A stretch of 48,644 nucleotides of DNA. Source: Salinivirgaceae bacterium (GTDB taxonomy: Bacteria; Bacteroidota; Bacteroidia; Bacteroidales; SZUA-534). Under the pieces are notes generated by a model that was given only the letters and a program-made list of their open reading frames with translations, searched no databases and was not told where the DNA came from. A program made the translations under genes and the position numbers. Numbering within the stretch: position 1 is the stretch's first letter; the number at the start of each line of letters is the position of its first letter. Shown here in pieces: positions 32,577-41,232 of the stretch. Location of the stretch: positions 1 to 48,644 of the forward strand of contig JAQICC010000437.1 in the NCBI GenBank assembly GCA_027858735.1. The letters are read 5' to 3'.

Positions 32577-33515
32577 ATGGCATTAAAGAATATTAAAATT
32601 GGCACACGCGGGAGTCAATTAGCCTTATATCAGGCAGAAACGGTTAAGGCTACTATTGAGGGAAAATTTCCTGAAATAAGCGCAGAAATAGTAATAATCC
32701 ACTCTAAAGGAGATAAAATACTTGATGTAGCGCTTTCAAAAATTGGCGATAAAGGCTTATTTACGAAAGAACTTGAAGAAGTTATGTTTCGTGGAGAAAT
32801 TGACATGGCAGTGCATAGCTTAAAAGATTTACCAACCACATTACCTGAAGGCTTAAAAATTGGTGGTGTTCTTCCACGTGGCGAAGTTCGTGATGCATTA
32901 GTCAGCATAAAAGGACTTACGTTGAAGGACTTAACTCCTGACATGAAAATTGCCACATCAAGCTTACGCAGAAAAGCGCAGCTTTTGAAAATAAATCCTG
33001 AATTTAATATTGTAGATATTCGTGGTAACGTAAATACCCGATTACGAAAAATGGAGGAAGGATATTGCGATGCAATGATGATGGCTGCCACTGGGTTACA
33101 AAGAATAGGACTTGACAAATATATTACTGAAGTTTTAAATACTAAAGATATTTTGCCTGCTGTATCGCAAGGGGCAATAGCAATGGAAACTAAAATTGGT
33201 GATGCCAATGTTGACGAAATTGTTGCTGCTATTACTCACGACCTAACTTTTAAAACAACGAATGCAGAACGCATCTTCCTCCGTAAACTTGAGGGAGGCT
33301 GCCAAATTCCAATAGGCTGTTTTTCTGAAATTGAAGGTGAAAATGTTACTATGAGTGGTTTTATGGCCTATGTTGATGGCACAAATATTCTGGAAAATAG
33401 TATTACTGGAAAACTAGCGGATGCCGATAAAATCGCTTCAAAATTAGCCGATTATTTTATTGCTAATGGATCGGTAAAATTATTAGAGCGAATTAGAAAT
33501 TACAATACCAATTAG
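32577..33515 (+). CDS. hemC: Porphobilinogen deaminase
   Basis: HemC polymerises four porphobilinogens into hydroxymethylbilane. The N-terminus KIGTRGSQLALYQAETVK is the signature, followed by HSKGDKILDVALSKIGDKGLF and HSLKDLPTTLPEGLKIG. SSLRRKAQLL and VDIRGNVNTRLRKM are conserved. The dipyrromethane cofactor attaches at the Cys of KLEGGCQIPIGCF. At 312 residues it has normal length. It begins 37 bp after hemA and ends 1 bp before hemD. Confidence 0.97.
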   Translation: MALKNIKIGTRGSQLALYQAETVKATIEGKFPEISAEIVIIHSKGDKILDVALSKIGDKGLFTKELEEVMFRGEIDMAVHSLKDLPTTLPEGLKIGGVLPRGEVRDALVSIKGLTLKDLTPDMKIATSSLRRKAQLLKINPEFNIVDIRGNVNTRLRKMEEGYCDAMMMAATGLQRIGLDKYITEVLNTKDILPAVSQGAIAMETKIGDANVDEIVAAITHDLTFKTTNAERIFLRKLEGGCQIPIGCFSEIEGENVTMSGFMAYVDGTNILENSITGKLADADKIASKLADYFIANGSVKLLERIRNYNTN

Positions 33516-33516
33516 A

Positions 33517-34293
33517 ATGTCAGGTTTGCAAGGGAAAATAATTATTACCACCTGTGCCGAAGAAAAAGCAGATAAAATTAATATACTGCTTAATTCTAAA
33601 GGTGCAACTGCAATCAATTTTCCCTTAATTAAAATACGAGAAGCTTTTGAGCAAAAGCAGAATATTGAAAATCAACTGGCAAATATAGCTGCCATTAATT
33701 GGCTTATTTTTTCGAGCACTAACGGGGTCAAATATTTTTTTTACTGGATTGAAAAACTTCAACTTCAATTTAACCCAGACAAATTTAAGTTTGCTGTTAT
33801 TGGAAATGCAACAAAAAGTGTATTATTAAACCACAACATTGAACCCCATTTTGTTGGAAGCGGAAAAGACTCAACCGAATTTGCTAATGAGTTATTAGAA
33901 TTTATTGATACACCTGATCAGCAAATATTAGCCCCTACTGGCAACTTGGCTATGCAAAGTATTGAACAAGTTATAGGCTCTAAACACAAGTTTAATAAAC
34001 TTATAGTTTATCATACTTCTGAGGCTCACTCAATAAACCACAAATTATCTGAGATGATAAATAATTTTGAGTATGATTTGGTGCTGTTTTTAAGCCCGTC
34101 TGCGGTAAGAAGTTTTGCAAAATCGGTTTCAAATAAAACAAATCTGCAAGAAATTAAAAGTGTACCTATTGGTATTACTACAAGGCAAGCCTTGATAGAT
34201 TATGGAACCTCACCTGTTCTAACACCCTCTGCTCCTAACATTGAAACAATGATAAATGAATTAGAACAATATTATATACAAAATACAAACTAA
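33517..34293 (+). CDS. hemD: Uroporphyrinogen-III synthase
   Basis: HemD closes hydroxymethylbilane with inversion of ring D. Sequence conservation is low in this family, as usual, but the two-domain layout and length (258 residues) fit. WLIFSSTNGVKYFFYWI and the second-domain LVLFLSPSAVRSFAKSV are typical, and VPIGITTRQALIDYG matches the conserved late block. Its position directly after hemC, one base apart, and before hemB makes the call firm. The product is the branch point between haem here and sirohaem made by the cobA product at 44.5 kb. Confidence 0.92.
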   Translation: MSGLQGKIIITTCAEEKADKINILLNSKGATAINFPLIKIREAFEQKQNIENQLANIAAINWLIFSSTNGVKYFFYWIEKLQLQFNPDKFKFAVIGNATKSVLLNHNIEPHFVGSGKDSTEFANELLEFIDTPDQQILAPTGNLAMQSIEQVIGSKHKFNKLIVYHTSEAHSINHKLSEMINNFEYDLVLFLSPSAVRSFAKSVSNKTNLQEIKSVPIGITTRQALIDYGTSPVLTPSAPNIETMINELEQYYIQNTN

Positions 34294-34305
34294 AATTTAC
34301 ACACT

Positions 34306-35274
34306 ATGTCATTCCCTATAACTCGATTAAGAAGACTTCGCCAAAATGAAACCCTAAGAAATATGGTTGAAGAAACCATTTTGCGCCCTGCAGATTTAGT
34401 AATGCCTCTTTTTGCTTGTCCAGGAACCGGAGTAAAAAATGAAATTAAATCCATGCCTGGCAATTATCAGTTATCGGTTGATTCAATGGTGGAATATTGT
34501 AAAGCTTTATATCAGAAAGGTGTAAAATCAATCTTGTTATTTGGTCTTCCAGAATCAAAAGACGAGCATGGCCTTGTAGCAACCCACGACGATGCCATTG
34601 TGCAAAGAGCTACCATTGCTATAAAAAAGGCATTACCCGATATGTTTATAATTGCTGATATTTGTAACTGCGAATATACAACTCATGGGCATTGTGGAAC
34701 AATTGTTGACGGCGATGTACATAACGACTTAACGCTTGAAACACTTTCAAAACAAGCTATTTCATTTGCCCGAGTAGGTGTTGATATGGTTGCTCCGAGC
34801 GATATGATGGATGGTAGAGTTGGACATATGCGTGCTGAATTAGATAAAGCCGGTTTTGTTAACATGCCCATAATGTCATATTCGGCAAAATATTCGTCTG
34901 CTTTTTATGGTCCATTCCGCGATGCCGCAGATAGTGCTCCAACATTTGGCAATAGGGCAACTTACCAAATGAATCCTGCTAATTCAAATGAAGCTCTGCG
35001 CGAAGTCGAACTAGATATTGATGAAGGTGCTGATATTGTAATGGTTAAACCCGCTCTAAGTTATTTAGATATCATACGTAGAACCAAAGATGAATTTAAC
35101 ATTCCGATTGCTGCCTATAATGTAAGTGGCGAATTTTCAATGGTTAAAGCGGCAGCGGCAAATGGTTGGATTGACGAGGAAAGAATAGTAAAAGAGATTC
35201 TAACATCAATAAAACGAGCTGGAGCTGATATTATATTATCGTACCACACACAAGAAATTATTGACAAATTATAA
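34306..35274 (+). CDS. hemB: Delta-aminolevulinic acid dehydratase
   Basis: HemB condenses two aminolevulinates to porphobilinogen. The zinc cysteine cluster is visible in DICNCEYTTHGHCGTIVDG. The Schiff-base lysines lie in YSAKYSSAFYGPFRDAADS and DIVMVKPALSYLDIIR. RRLRQNETLRNMVEE at the start and LPDMFIIADICNCE are typical. The length is 322. Zinc dependence is predicted from the intact Cys triad. A 15-bp perfect palindrome follows its stop codon immediately. Confidence 0.97.
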   Translation: MSFPITRLRRLRQNETLRNMVEETILRPADLVMPLFACPGTGVKNEIKSMPGNYQLSVDSMVEYCKALYQKGVKSILLFGLPESKDEHGLVATHDDAIVQRATIAIKKALPDMFIIADICNCEYTTHGHCGTIVDGDVHNDLTLETLSKQAISFARVGVDMVAPSDMMDGRVGHMRAELDKAGFVNMPIMSYSAKYSSAFYGPFRDAADSAPTFGNRATYQMNPANSNEALREVELDIDEGADIVMVKPALSYLDIIRRTKDEFNIPIAAYNVSGEFSMVKAAAANGWIDEERIVKEILTSIKRAGADIILSYHTQEIIDKL

Positions 35275-35289
35275 CCAGGCAATGCCTGG
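35275..35289 (+). repeat. Palindrome between hemB and hemL
   Basis: CCAGGCA-A-TGCCTGG is a perfect 7-bp inverted repeat around one base, starting directly after the hemB stop codon. It has no T-run, so it is unlikely to be a full terminator. It could be an RNA processing stem or an operator in the 85-bp gap before hemL, the widest gap in the hemA-hemY part of the operon. Confidence 0.55.
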
Positions 35290-35359
35290 AGATAAATAAA
35301 GAAGCACATAATCATATCAATTAAAACGTGAATCAAATTATTTTCAAAACCTTTAAAAT

Positions 35360-36649
35360 ATGAATAATAGTAAATCAATAGCAGAATTTCAAAATGCGAG
35401 TAATTATATACCTGGTGGCGTAAATTCACCGGTTCGAGCGTTTAAAAGCGTAAATCTAAATCCTGTTTATATCAGTCATGGTAAAGGATCAAAAATTTAT
35501 GACATTGATGGAAATGAATATATTGATTTCGTTTCATCGTGGGGACCATTAATTTTAGGGCATGCATTTCCGAAAGTTGTAGAAGCTATTAAAGACGCTG
35601 CAGAGCGTGGAACAAGCTATGGCGCACCAACTATAATTGAAAGCAAGGTAGCTGAGCTTATAACCCAAATGGTGCCTTCAATTGATATTGTACGCATGGT
35701 AAATTCTGGTACCGAGGCAACCATGAGCGCATTACGATTGGCAAGAGGTTATACCAAACGCGAAAAAGTAATAAAGTTCGAAGGCCATTACCATGGCCAT
35801 GCCGATAGCTTTTTAATTAAAGCGGGTTCGGGTGCCATTACTTTAGGCTTGCCCGATAGCCCTGGTGTAACTAAGGGTACGGCAAAAGATACTTTACTTG
35901 CAAAATATAACGATTTAGCTTCGGTTGAGGCTTTATTTAAACAAAACGAAAATGAAGTTGCCGCAATCATTGTTGAGCCCGTAGCGGGAAACATGGGAGT
36001 AGTACTTCCGGCAGAAGGATTTTTAAAAGGCTTGCGTGATTTGGCCGACAAATATGGCGCATTGCTCATTTTTGATGAAGTAATAACTGGTTTCCGCATC
36101 GCAAAAGGTGGGGCTCAGGAATATTATGGTGTAATGCCCGATTTAACTACTCTCGGTAAAATTATTGGTGGCGGATTACCTGTAGGAGCTTTCGGTGGCC
36201 GCAAAGAAATAATGGAAAACCTTGCACCTACAGGTTCGGTTTACCAAGCAGGAACACTTTCTGGCAATCCATTGGCTATGCATGCTGGATATACAACGCT
36301 AACTGAATTAAATAGCAATCCTGATATTTATCCTGAATTGGAACGGAAAGCCAAGATTTTAGCTGAAGGAATTGAAAACAACCTAAAAGCAACTGGAGTA
36401 AACGGTTTAATTAACAGAGTAGGTTCCATGATGACATTGTTTTTTACTGATGAAGCTAAAGTAGATTCCTATGAAACAGCAATGAAATCAGATGCTAAGA
36501 TCTATGCTAAATATTTCAAAATGGCTTTAGAAAGTGGCATATACCTTGCTCCTTCTCAATTTGAATGTACTTTCATCTCATTTGCACAAAGCGATGAGGA
36601 GATAAATCAAACAATTCAGGCAAATCTTGCTGCATTAAAACAATTTTAA
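35360..36649 (+). CDS. hemL: Glutamate-1-semialdehyde 2,1-aminomutase
   Basis: HemL converts glutamate-1-semialdehyde to 5-aminolevulinate with PLP. The N-terminus [19 protein letters not shown] is the family hallmark. [51 protein letters not shown] and [18 protein letters not shown] (PLP lysine) follow. The length is 429. It follows hemA product formation logically although it is fifth in gene order. An 85-bp gap precedes it, and hemE starts 9 bp after it. Confidence 0.97.
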   Translation: MNNSKSIAEFQNASNYIPGGVNSPVRAFKSVNLNPVYISHGKGSKIYDIDGNEYIDFVSSWGPLILGHAFPKVVEAIKDAAERGTSYGAPTIIESKVAELITQMVPSIDIVRMVNSGTEATMSALRLARGYTKREKVIKFEGHYHGHADSFLIKAGSGAITLGLPDSPGVTKGTAKDTLLAKYNDLASVEALFKQNENEVAAIIVEPVAGNMGVVLPAEGFLKGLRDLADKYGALLIFDEVITGFRIAKGGAQEYYGVMPDLTTLGKIIGGGLPVGAFGGRKEIMENLAPTGSVYQAGTLSGNPLAMHAGYTTLTELNSNPDIYPELERKAKILAEGIENNLKATGVNGLINRVGSMMTLFFTDEAKVDSYETAMKSDAKIYAKYFKMALESGIYLAPSQFECTFISFAQSDEEINQTIQANLAALKQF

Positions 36650-36658
36650 AACAAAAAA

Positions 36659-37687
36659 ATGAATTCAATATTTTTAGATACAATAAACGGCAAAGCTCAC
36701 AGCAGACCCCCGGTTTGGTTTATGCGTCAGGCAGGCCGTGTGTTGCCATCATATTTAGAATTAAAAGAAAAGCACTCGTTCTGGGAAATGATGCAAGATC
36801 CTCAACTAGCTGCCGATGTAACTTTACTACCCATTCATGATTTGGGTGTAGATGCAGCTATTTTATTTTCCGATATTTTGGTTATTCCCTATGCAATGGG
36901 AATGGGACTTGATTTTACCGAGAAAGGCCCGATCTTTTCAAAACCGTTAAAAGATGTTGCAAATCCATCGGCCAATTTAAACCCTGACCCTGATAAGCTG
37001 AACTATATTTATAAGGCCATTGATGCCATTATTGAAAAACGCCCGGACGATATACCACTTATAGGTTTTTGTGGTGGCCCGCTTACTGTTCTTTGCTATA
37101 TGATTCAAGGCTTAAGCACCAATCATGCATTTCCTGATGCGATTAATTTTATATACAGCAACAAAAAGGAAGCGAAGAAAATCATTGATGCATTAACTGA
37201 ATTATCCATCGAATATTTGAATAAACAGGTTGATCATAAAATTGATGTATTTCAACTTTTTGAAACACATGCTGGCTTAATTCCTACCGATTTATATAAC
37301 GAATTATTTATGCCATCGGTAAAGAAAATGGCTGCAGCAGCAAGAGCAAGAAAAGTACCATTCATATTTTTTCCAAAAGGATTAAGTACCGGATTAAAGT
37401 ATTTAACACCCGAAGATTGCGACTTTGTAAGTATCGATTGGCAAATTGAAATTACTGAAGCCAGAAAGATTGTACATCCGGAAATTGGATTGCAGGGAAA
37501 TCTTGATCCCAGATTGCTATATGCCGGACAAGATGTTATAGAAAAAACCTTAGAAAAATACATTCAGTTTGGTGCAGAAAACAAAGATTGGATTTTTAAT
37601 TTAGGACATGGTTTTATGCCAGGTATACCCTATGAAAATGCTCAATTTTTAACGAATTGGGTTAAAAATGCAAACTGGAAACGCTAA
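36659..37687 (+). CDS. hemE: Uroporphyrinogen decarboxylase
   Basis: HemE removes four carboxyl groups from uroporphyrinogen III to give coproporphyrinogen III. RPPVWFMRQAGRVLPSYLEL holds the substrate-binding arginines, FSDILVIPYAMGMGLDFTEKG the catalytic Asp, and GFCGGPLTVLCYMIQG is the usual middle motif. GLQGNLDPRLLYAG and NLGHGFMPGIPYENAQFL close the protein. The length is 342, as expected. It is spaced 9 bp from hemL, and hemN starts 4 bp after its stop. Confidence 0.97.
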   Translation: MNSIFLDTINGKAHSRPPVWFMRQAGRVLPSYLELKEKHSFWEMMQDPQLAADVTLLPIHDLGVDAAILFSDILVIPYAMGMGLDFTEKGPIFSKPLKDVANPSANLNPDPDKLNYIYKAIDAIIEKRPDDIPLIGFCGGPLTVLCYMIQGLSTNHAFPDAINFIYSNKKEAKKIIDALTELSIEYLNKQVDHKIDVFQLFETHAGLIPTDLYNELFMPSVKKMAAAARARKVPFIFFPKGLSTGLKYLTPEDCDFVSIDWQIEITEARKIVHPEIGLQGNLDPRLLYAGQDVIEKTLEKYIQFGAENKDWIFNLGHGFMPGIPYENAQFLTNWVKNANWKR

Positions 37688-37691
37688 CAAT

Positions 37692-39062
37692 ATGCTAAAA
37701 GAACTGCTCTTAAAATACAATCGTCCTGGACCTCGATATACGAGTTATCCACCTGCTAATTTCTTTACCGAAAAAACTTCTGTTGAAAATTTTAAATCGG
37801 TATTGATTAAATCGAATAAGGAAAAACCAGAAAATATTTCGTTGTATTTTCATGTTCCATTTTGCCCACAGTTGTGTCACTTTTGTGGATGCAATACCGA
37901 TGAAATGTTAAAAATGAGTGTGGTTGAACTTTACTTTAAAGCCATGCTAACAGAAATTGATAACATTAGCGCTTTGCTTTCTAAAGATCGCAAAGTTACC
38001 CAAATTCATTGGGGTGGTGGCACACCAAATTCTGTGGCATTTAAGTTTATTGAAGAGGTTATGTTGAAACTAAAAAATATTTTCACTTTAGCCCCAAATG
38101 CAGAAATTGCAATGGAATGCAGTCCTGCTTATATTTCAAAAGATTACATCAATAAACTACGGTCGGTAGGATTTAATAGAATTAGTCTTGGCGTTCAAGA
38201 CTTTAACGAGAAAGTTCTTGAAGTTGTAAATAGAGCCGCTCCACGTTACCCCATCGAAGAAATAATTGCTGATATACGAGAAGCTGGATTTGAAGGCGTA
38301 AATATTGATTTAATTTATGGCCTCCCGTTGCAAACAGAAGAAAGCTACTTAAAAACTATAGAACGCGCCTTAAAATTAAGACCCGATCGTTTGGTAACAT
38401 TTTCATACGCCCATGTACCCTGGGTAAAATCGGCTCAAAAGAAGTTAGAAAAGTATGGTCTACCAAGTCCTGAAGAAAAATTAGAAATGCTGTTATCGGG
38501 TTATAGTAAAATAACTGAAGCAGGATACGAGGCTATTGGAATGGATCATTTTGCCCTGATGAGTGATGAGCTTGCCATTGCAAAAAATGAAAAGTTATTA
38601 CACCGAAATTTTCAAGGCTATTGTACCAAAGAAACTACCGGACAGGTTTATTCATTTGGTTCAACAGGTATAAATCAATTACACGACGCCTATTTTCAGA
38701 GTGCTAAAAGCACATCGGAATATATACGACTTATAAACGAGACAGGCTTTGCAAATATTAAAGGTTACGAACTTTCCATTGAAGAAAAAGCCATTCGCCG
38801 AATGATAAATGAAATAATGTGCAATGGTATTTTAGATTTTAAAGATCTTGCACTGGAATTTAATTTATCGGTTGAAGCTCTTAAAAAAATATGCAAGTTT
38901 GAAGAAAGTAAGTTTGCTGAGTTTATTGCTGATAATTTAATGCATTACGAAAACAATAAACTCAACGTGACTGAAAATGGGATGATGGTGGTAAGAAATA
39001 TTGCCATGACTTTTGACCCAAATTTAGCTGAAAATGTAAACATGTATTCAAAAACAATATAA
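37692..39062 (+). CDS. hemN: Oxygen-independent coproporphyrinogen III oxidase
   Basis: HemN is a radical-SAM enzyme that decarboxylates coproporphyrinogen III to protoporphyrinogen IX without oxygen. KYNRPGPRYTSYPPA is the diagnostic N-terminal motif, and HVPFCPQLCHFCGC carries the CxxxCxxCxC cluster motif of true HemN. HWGGGTPNS, MECSPAYIS and RISLGVQDFNEKVLEVVNR follow. The start at 37692 gives MLKELLLKYN and a 456-residue protein; an ATG at 37668 overlapping hemE is less likely. Because it is a true HemN and not HemW, haem can be made anaerobically up to this step. Confidence 0.95.
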   Translation: MLKELLLKYNRPGPRYTSYPPANFFTEKTSVENFKSVLIKSNKEKPENISLYFHVPFCPQLCHFCGCNTDEMLKMSVVELYFKAMLTEIDNISALLSKDRKVTQIHWGGGTPNSVAFKFIEEVMLKLKNIFTLAPNAEIAMECSPAYISKDYINKLRSVGFNRISLGVQDFNEKVLEVVNRAAPRYPIEEIIADIREAGFEGVNIDLIYGLPLQTEESYLKTIERALKLRPDRLVTFSYAHVPWVKSAQKKLEKYGLPSPEEKLEMLLSGYSKITEAGYEAIGMDHFALMSDELAIAKNEKLLHRNFQGYCTKETTGQVYSFGSTGINQLHDAYFQSAKSTSEYIRLINETGFANIKGYELSIEEKAIRRMINEIMCNGILDFKDLALEFNLSVEALKKICKFEESKFAEFIADNLMHYENNKLNVTENGMMVVRNIAMTFDPNLAENVNMYSKTI

Positions 39063-39063
39063 T

Positions 39064-40437
39064 ATGTCAAACCATTACGATGCTGTTGTTTTGGGTGCCG
39101 GATTAACCGGATTAACAACATCTTTTTATTTAAATAAAGCAGGGAAGAGGATTTTGGTTATCGACACCAATTCTCGTGCTGGTGGAGTTATTGAAACTCA
39201 GGAAAAGAATGGTTATTTATACGAAAAAGGACCCAATACAGGAATTTTAGGAAGCATTGAAATAGCCAATCTAATCGACGATTTGCAACCTGATTGTGAA
39301 ATAGAGCTTGGAAATAATAATGTTTCCAAACGGTTTATTCTTCATAAAGCAAAATGGCAACCCCTACCATCAGGACTCAAGAAAGGAGTGACAACTCCCC
39401 TATTTACATTGATGGATAAATTCAGAATACTGGGTGAACCTTTTAGAAAAAAAGGAACAAACGAAAATGAAACCTTGGCAGAATTGGTACGGAGGAGAAT
39501 GGGTCAAAGCTTTCTCGACTATGCAATAGATCCATTTATTTTAGGAGTATATGCGGGTGATCCATCGTACTTGGTGCCAAAATATGCCCTTCCAAAATTA
39601 TACACTTTAGAACAAGAGTATGGCAGCTTTATAGGGGGTGCCATTAAAAAGAAATTCAAACCAAAACCTGAGGCAGACAAAAAAGCAACTCGTAAAATTT
39701 TCACAATTAAAGGAGGATTATCGAAGTTGACTCAAGCCATTTACAATAGCATTGGATCGGATAAATTTATTCTGGGAGCTAGCCAAATTAGTATTAATAA
39801 GAATGAAAACGGATATTCAATTATTCTTACAAATGAAGATGGAGAAAAGGTTGAGTTCAATTCAGATAAAGTAATAACAACAATTCCAGCTTTTGAGCTT
39901 GAAAATATTTTACCTTTCATTGAAAAAGATCTACTTAACGATACACAGAATGTATTTTATGCTCCTGTTGTTGAAGTAGCTATTGGCTTTAATAAATGGA
40001 AAGGAGTTTCTCTCGATGGATTTGGAGGTCTTATTCCTCATAAGGAAAAACGCGACATATTAGGCGTGATGTATATGTCATCGCTATTTGAAGATAGGGC
40101 ACCTAAAGGGGGAGCTTTAATTTCAGTATTTATAGGTGGAGCTAGAAGACCCGAACTAACCAAATTAACAGATGAAGAAATTAAAGACCTTGTGGAAAGA
40201 GAGTTTAAAGAATTAATGGGTCTTGAAGATTTCAATCCTGATCTTTTTGAATTATCGAGGCATACAAAGGCAATTCCGCAATACGGAAAAGAAAGTAAAG
40301 AAAGATTTGCTTCTGTTAAAGTAATTCAAAATAAATATGCTGGTTTGTATATAGGTGGTAATTTGCTTGATGGAATTGGAATGGCAGATAGAGTTAAACA
40401 AGGCAAACAAATTGCCGATTCAATCATTAATATATAA
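39064..40437 (+). CDS. hemY: Protoporphyrinogen oxidase (HemY type, FAD)
   Basis: A FAD-dependent oxidase of the HemY family, 457 residues. The Rossmann motif VVLGAGLTGLTTSFYLNKAG is followed by RAGGVIETQEKNGYLYEKGPNT, and the C-terminal FAD block GLYIGGNLLDGIGMADRVKQG is typical. The family oxidises protoporphyrinogen IX to protoporphyrin IX, normally with oxygen; a different acceptor may serve under low oxygen. It is 1 bp from hemN (overlap-like spacing). Two small membrane genes and hemH come after it, so the pathway in this organism runs through protoporphyrin, not the coproporphyrin route. Confidence 0.93.
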   Translation: MSNHYDAVVLGAGLTGLTTSFYLNKAGKRILVIDTNSRAGGVIETQEKNGYLYEKGPNTGILGSIEIANLIDDLQPDCEIELGNNNVSKRFILHKAKWQPLPSGLKKGVTTPLFTLMDKFRILGEPFRKKGTNENETLAELVRRRMGQSFLDYAIDPFILGVYAGDPSYLVPKYALPKLYTLEQEYGSFIGGAIKKKFKPKPEADKKATRKIFTIKGGLSKLTQAIYNSIGSDKFILGASQISINKNENGYSIILTNEDGEKVEFNSDKVITTIPAFELENILPFIEKDLLNDTQNVFYAPVVEVAIGFNKWKGVSLDGFGGLIPHKEKRDILGVMYMSSLFEDRAPKGGALISVFIGGARRPELTKLTDEEIKDLVEREFKELMGLEDFNPDLFELSRHTKAIPQYGKESKERFASVKVIQNKYAGLYIGGNLLDGIGMADRVKQGKQIADSIINI

Positions 40438-40444
40438 TGCATAT

Positions 40445-40705
40445 ATGGTTTATTTTATAGCATTCATAGTATTTATACTGAATGTACCTTTTGGATTTTG
40501 GAGAGGTTCTTTGCGCAAACTATCCATAGCCTGGTTTTCGGCTATTCATATTCCGGTTATTCTTTCAATAGGTCTGCGCTATGCTTCAGGAATAGAAACA
40601 AAGGCTTTAACTATATTTTTATTTGTTAGCGTATTCTTTTTAGGTCAAATGGCAGGTAAATATTGTTATTCTTTCTATATTTTAAAAAAAACAGACACAA
40701 AATAA
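40445..40705 (+). CDS. Small three-helix membrane protein
   Basis: An 86-residue hydrophobic protein with about three membrane segments: near 2-16, 27-42 and 53-70. I do not recognise a family. WRGSLRKLSIAWFSAIHIPV has a conserved look, with a basic loop and a single His (near 35) in a helix; KYCYSFYILKK follows the last segment. It begins 7 bp after hemY and is followed by another membrane gene before hemH. That position inside a tight haem operon argues it is real and linked to haem synthesis, but this is inference. Confidence 0.65.
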   Translation: MVYFIAFIVFILNVPFGFWRGSLRKLSIAWFSAIHIPVILSIGLRYASGIETKALTIFLFVSVFFLGQMAGKYCYSFYILKKTDTK

Positions 40706-40780
40706 TTAAATACTATTGCGCTAAAAAAGAAACTTTCTAAAAAAAAGGAATAAATTGGTTCACTAATCTAAAAAATTCAA

Positions 40781-41224
40781 ATGCATCAGATATATCCATA
40801 TTTTATAAAATTTCATATCGTTTTTAGCATTGTATTTTTACTTTTAGCTGTTGGAATAACAGCTCATTCGTTAATTGGTTGGATAAAGGAGAAGAACTAT
40901 GGTATATTTGAAAATTATTTACGAAAAACCTTTCTTATATTTCTGTATTTAGATTTAGTTCTTGGAATTATTCTTTATTTTTTTCTTCAAAAGCCCGAAG
41001 AAATAATTACAGCAGGCCAAGCTATGAAGTTTTCAAATTTACGTTTTTGGGCAATTCAGCATTTCTCAAATATGTTATTTGTAGTTATTCTATGTATAAT
41101 TGGTAATCTATTTATAAAAGGAACAGCCTTATTTAATAAAAAATTCAAGTACTCCTTTATATATTTCGGAATTTCAACACTTATAATTATTGTTTCAGTA
41201 GGATTATTTGCTCTTAGAAAATAA
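40781..41224 (+). CDS. Four-helix membrane protein, cytochrome b-like
   Basis: A 147-residue protein with four predicted membrane segments (about 8-34, 47-70, 93-113, 122-143). It resembles the 4-TM 'cytochrome B' proteins of Bacteroidota, which share FHIVFSI-type and RFWAIQHFSNM-type segments. His12 in KFHIVFSIVFLL and His95 or a neighbour in FWAIQHFSNMLFVVIL are placed in helices 1 and 3, as expected for two axial ligands of one haem b. It is not HemJ by motif. Lying between hemY and hemH with 8 bp to hemH, it may carry electrons from HemY or pass haem on; neither is shown. Confidence 0.7.
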   Translation: MHQIYPYFIKFHIVFSIVFLLLAVGITAHSLIGWIKEKNYGIFENYLRKTFLIFLYLDLVLGIILYFFLQKPEEIITAGQAMKFSNLRFWAIQHFSNMLFVVILCIIGNLFIKGTALFNKKFKYSFIYFGISTLIIIVSVGLFALRK

Positions 41225-41232
41225 CCAGGAAA

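Noticed and set aside
40781-41224. The 147-residue membrane protein as HemJ
   Set aside because: It lacks the HemJ N-terminal His/Trp and YLPRL-like motifs, and a HemY-type oxidase is already present.
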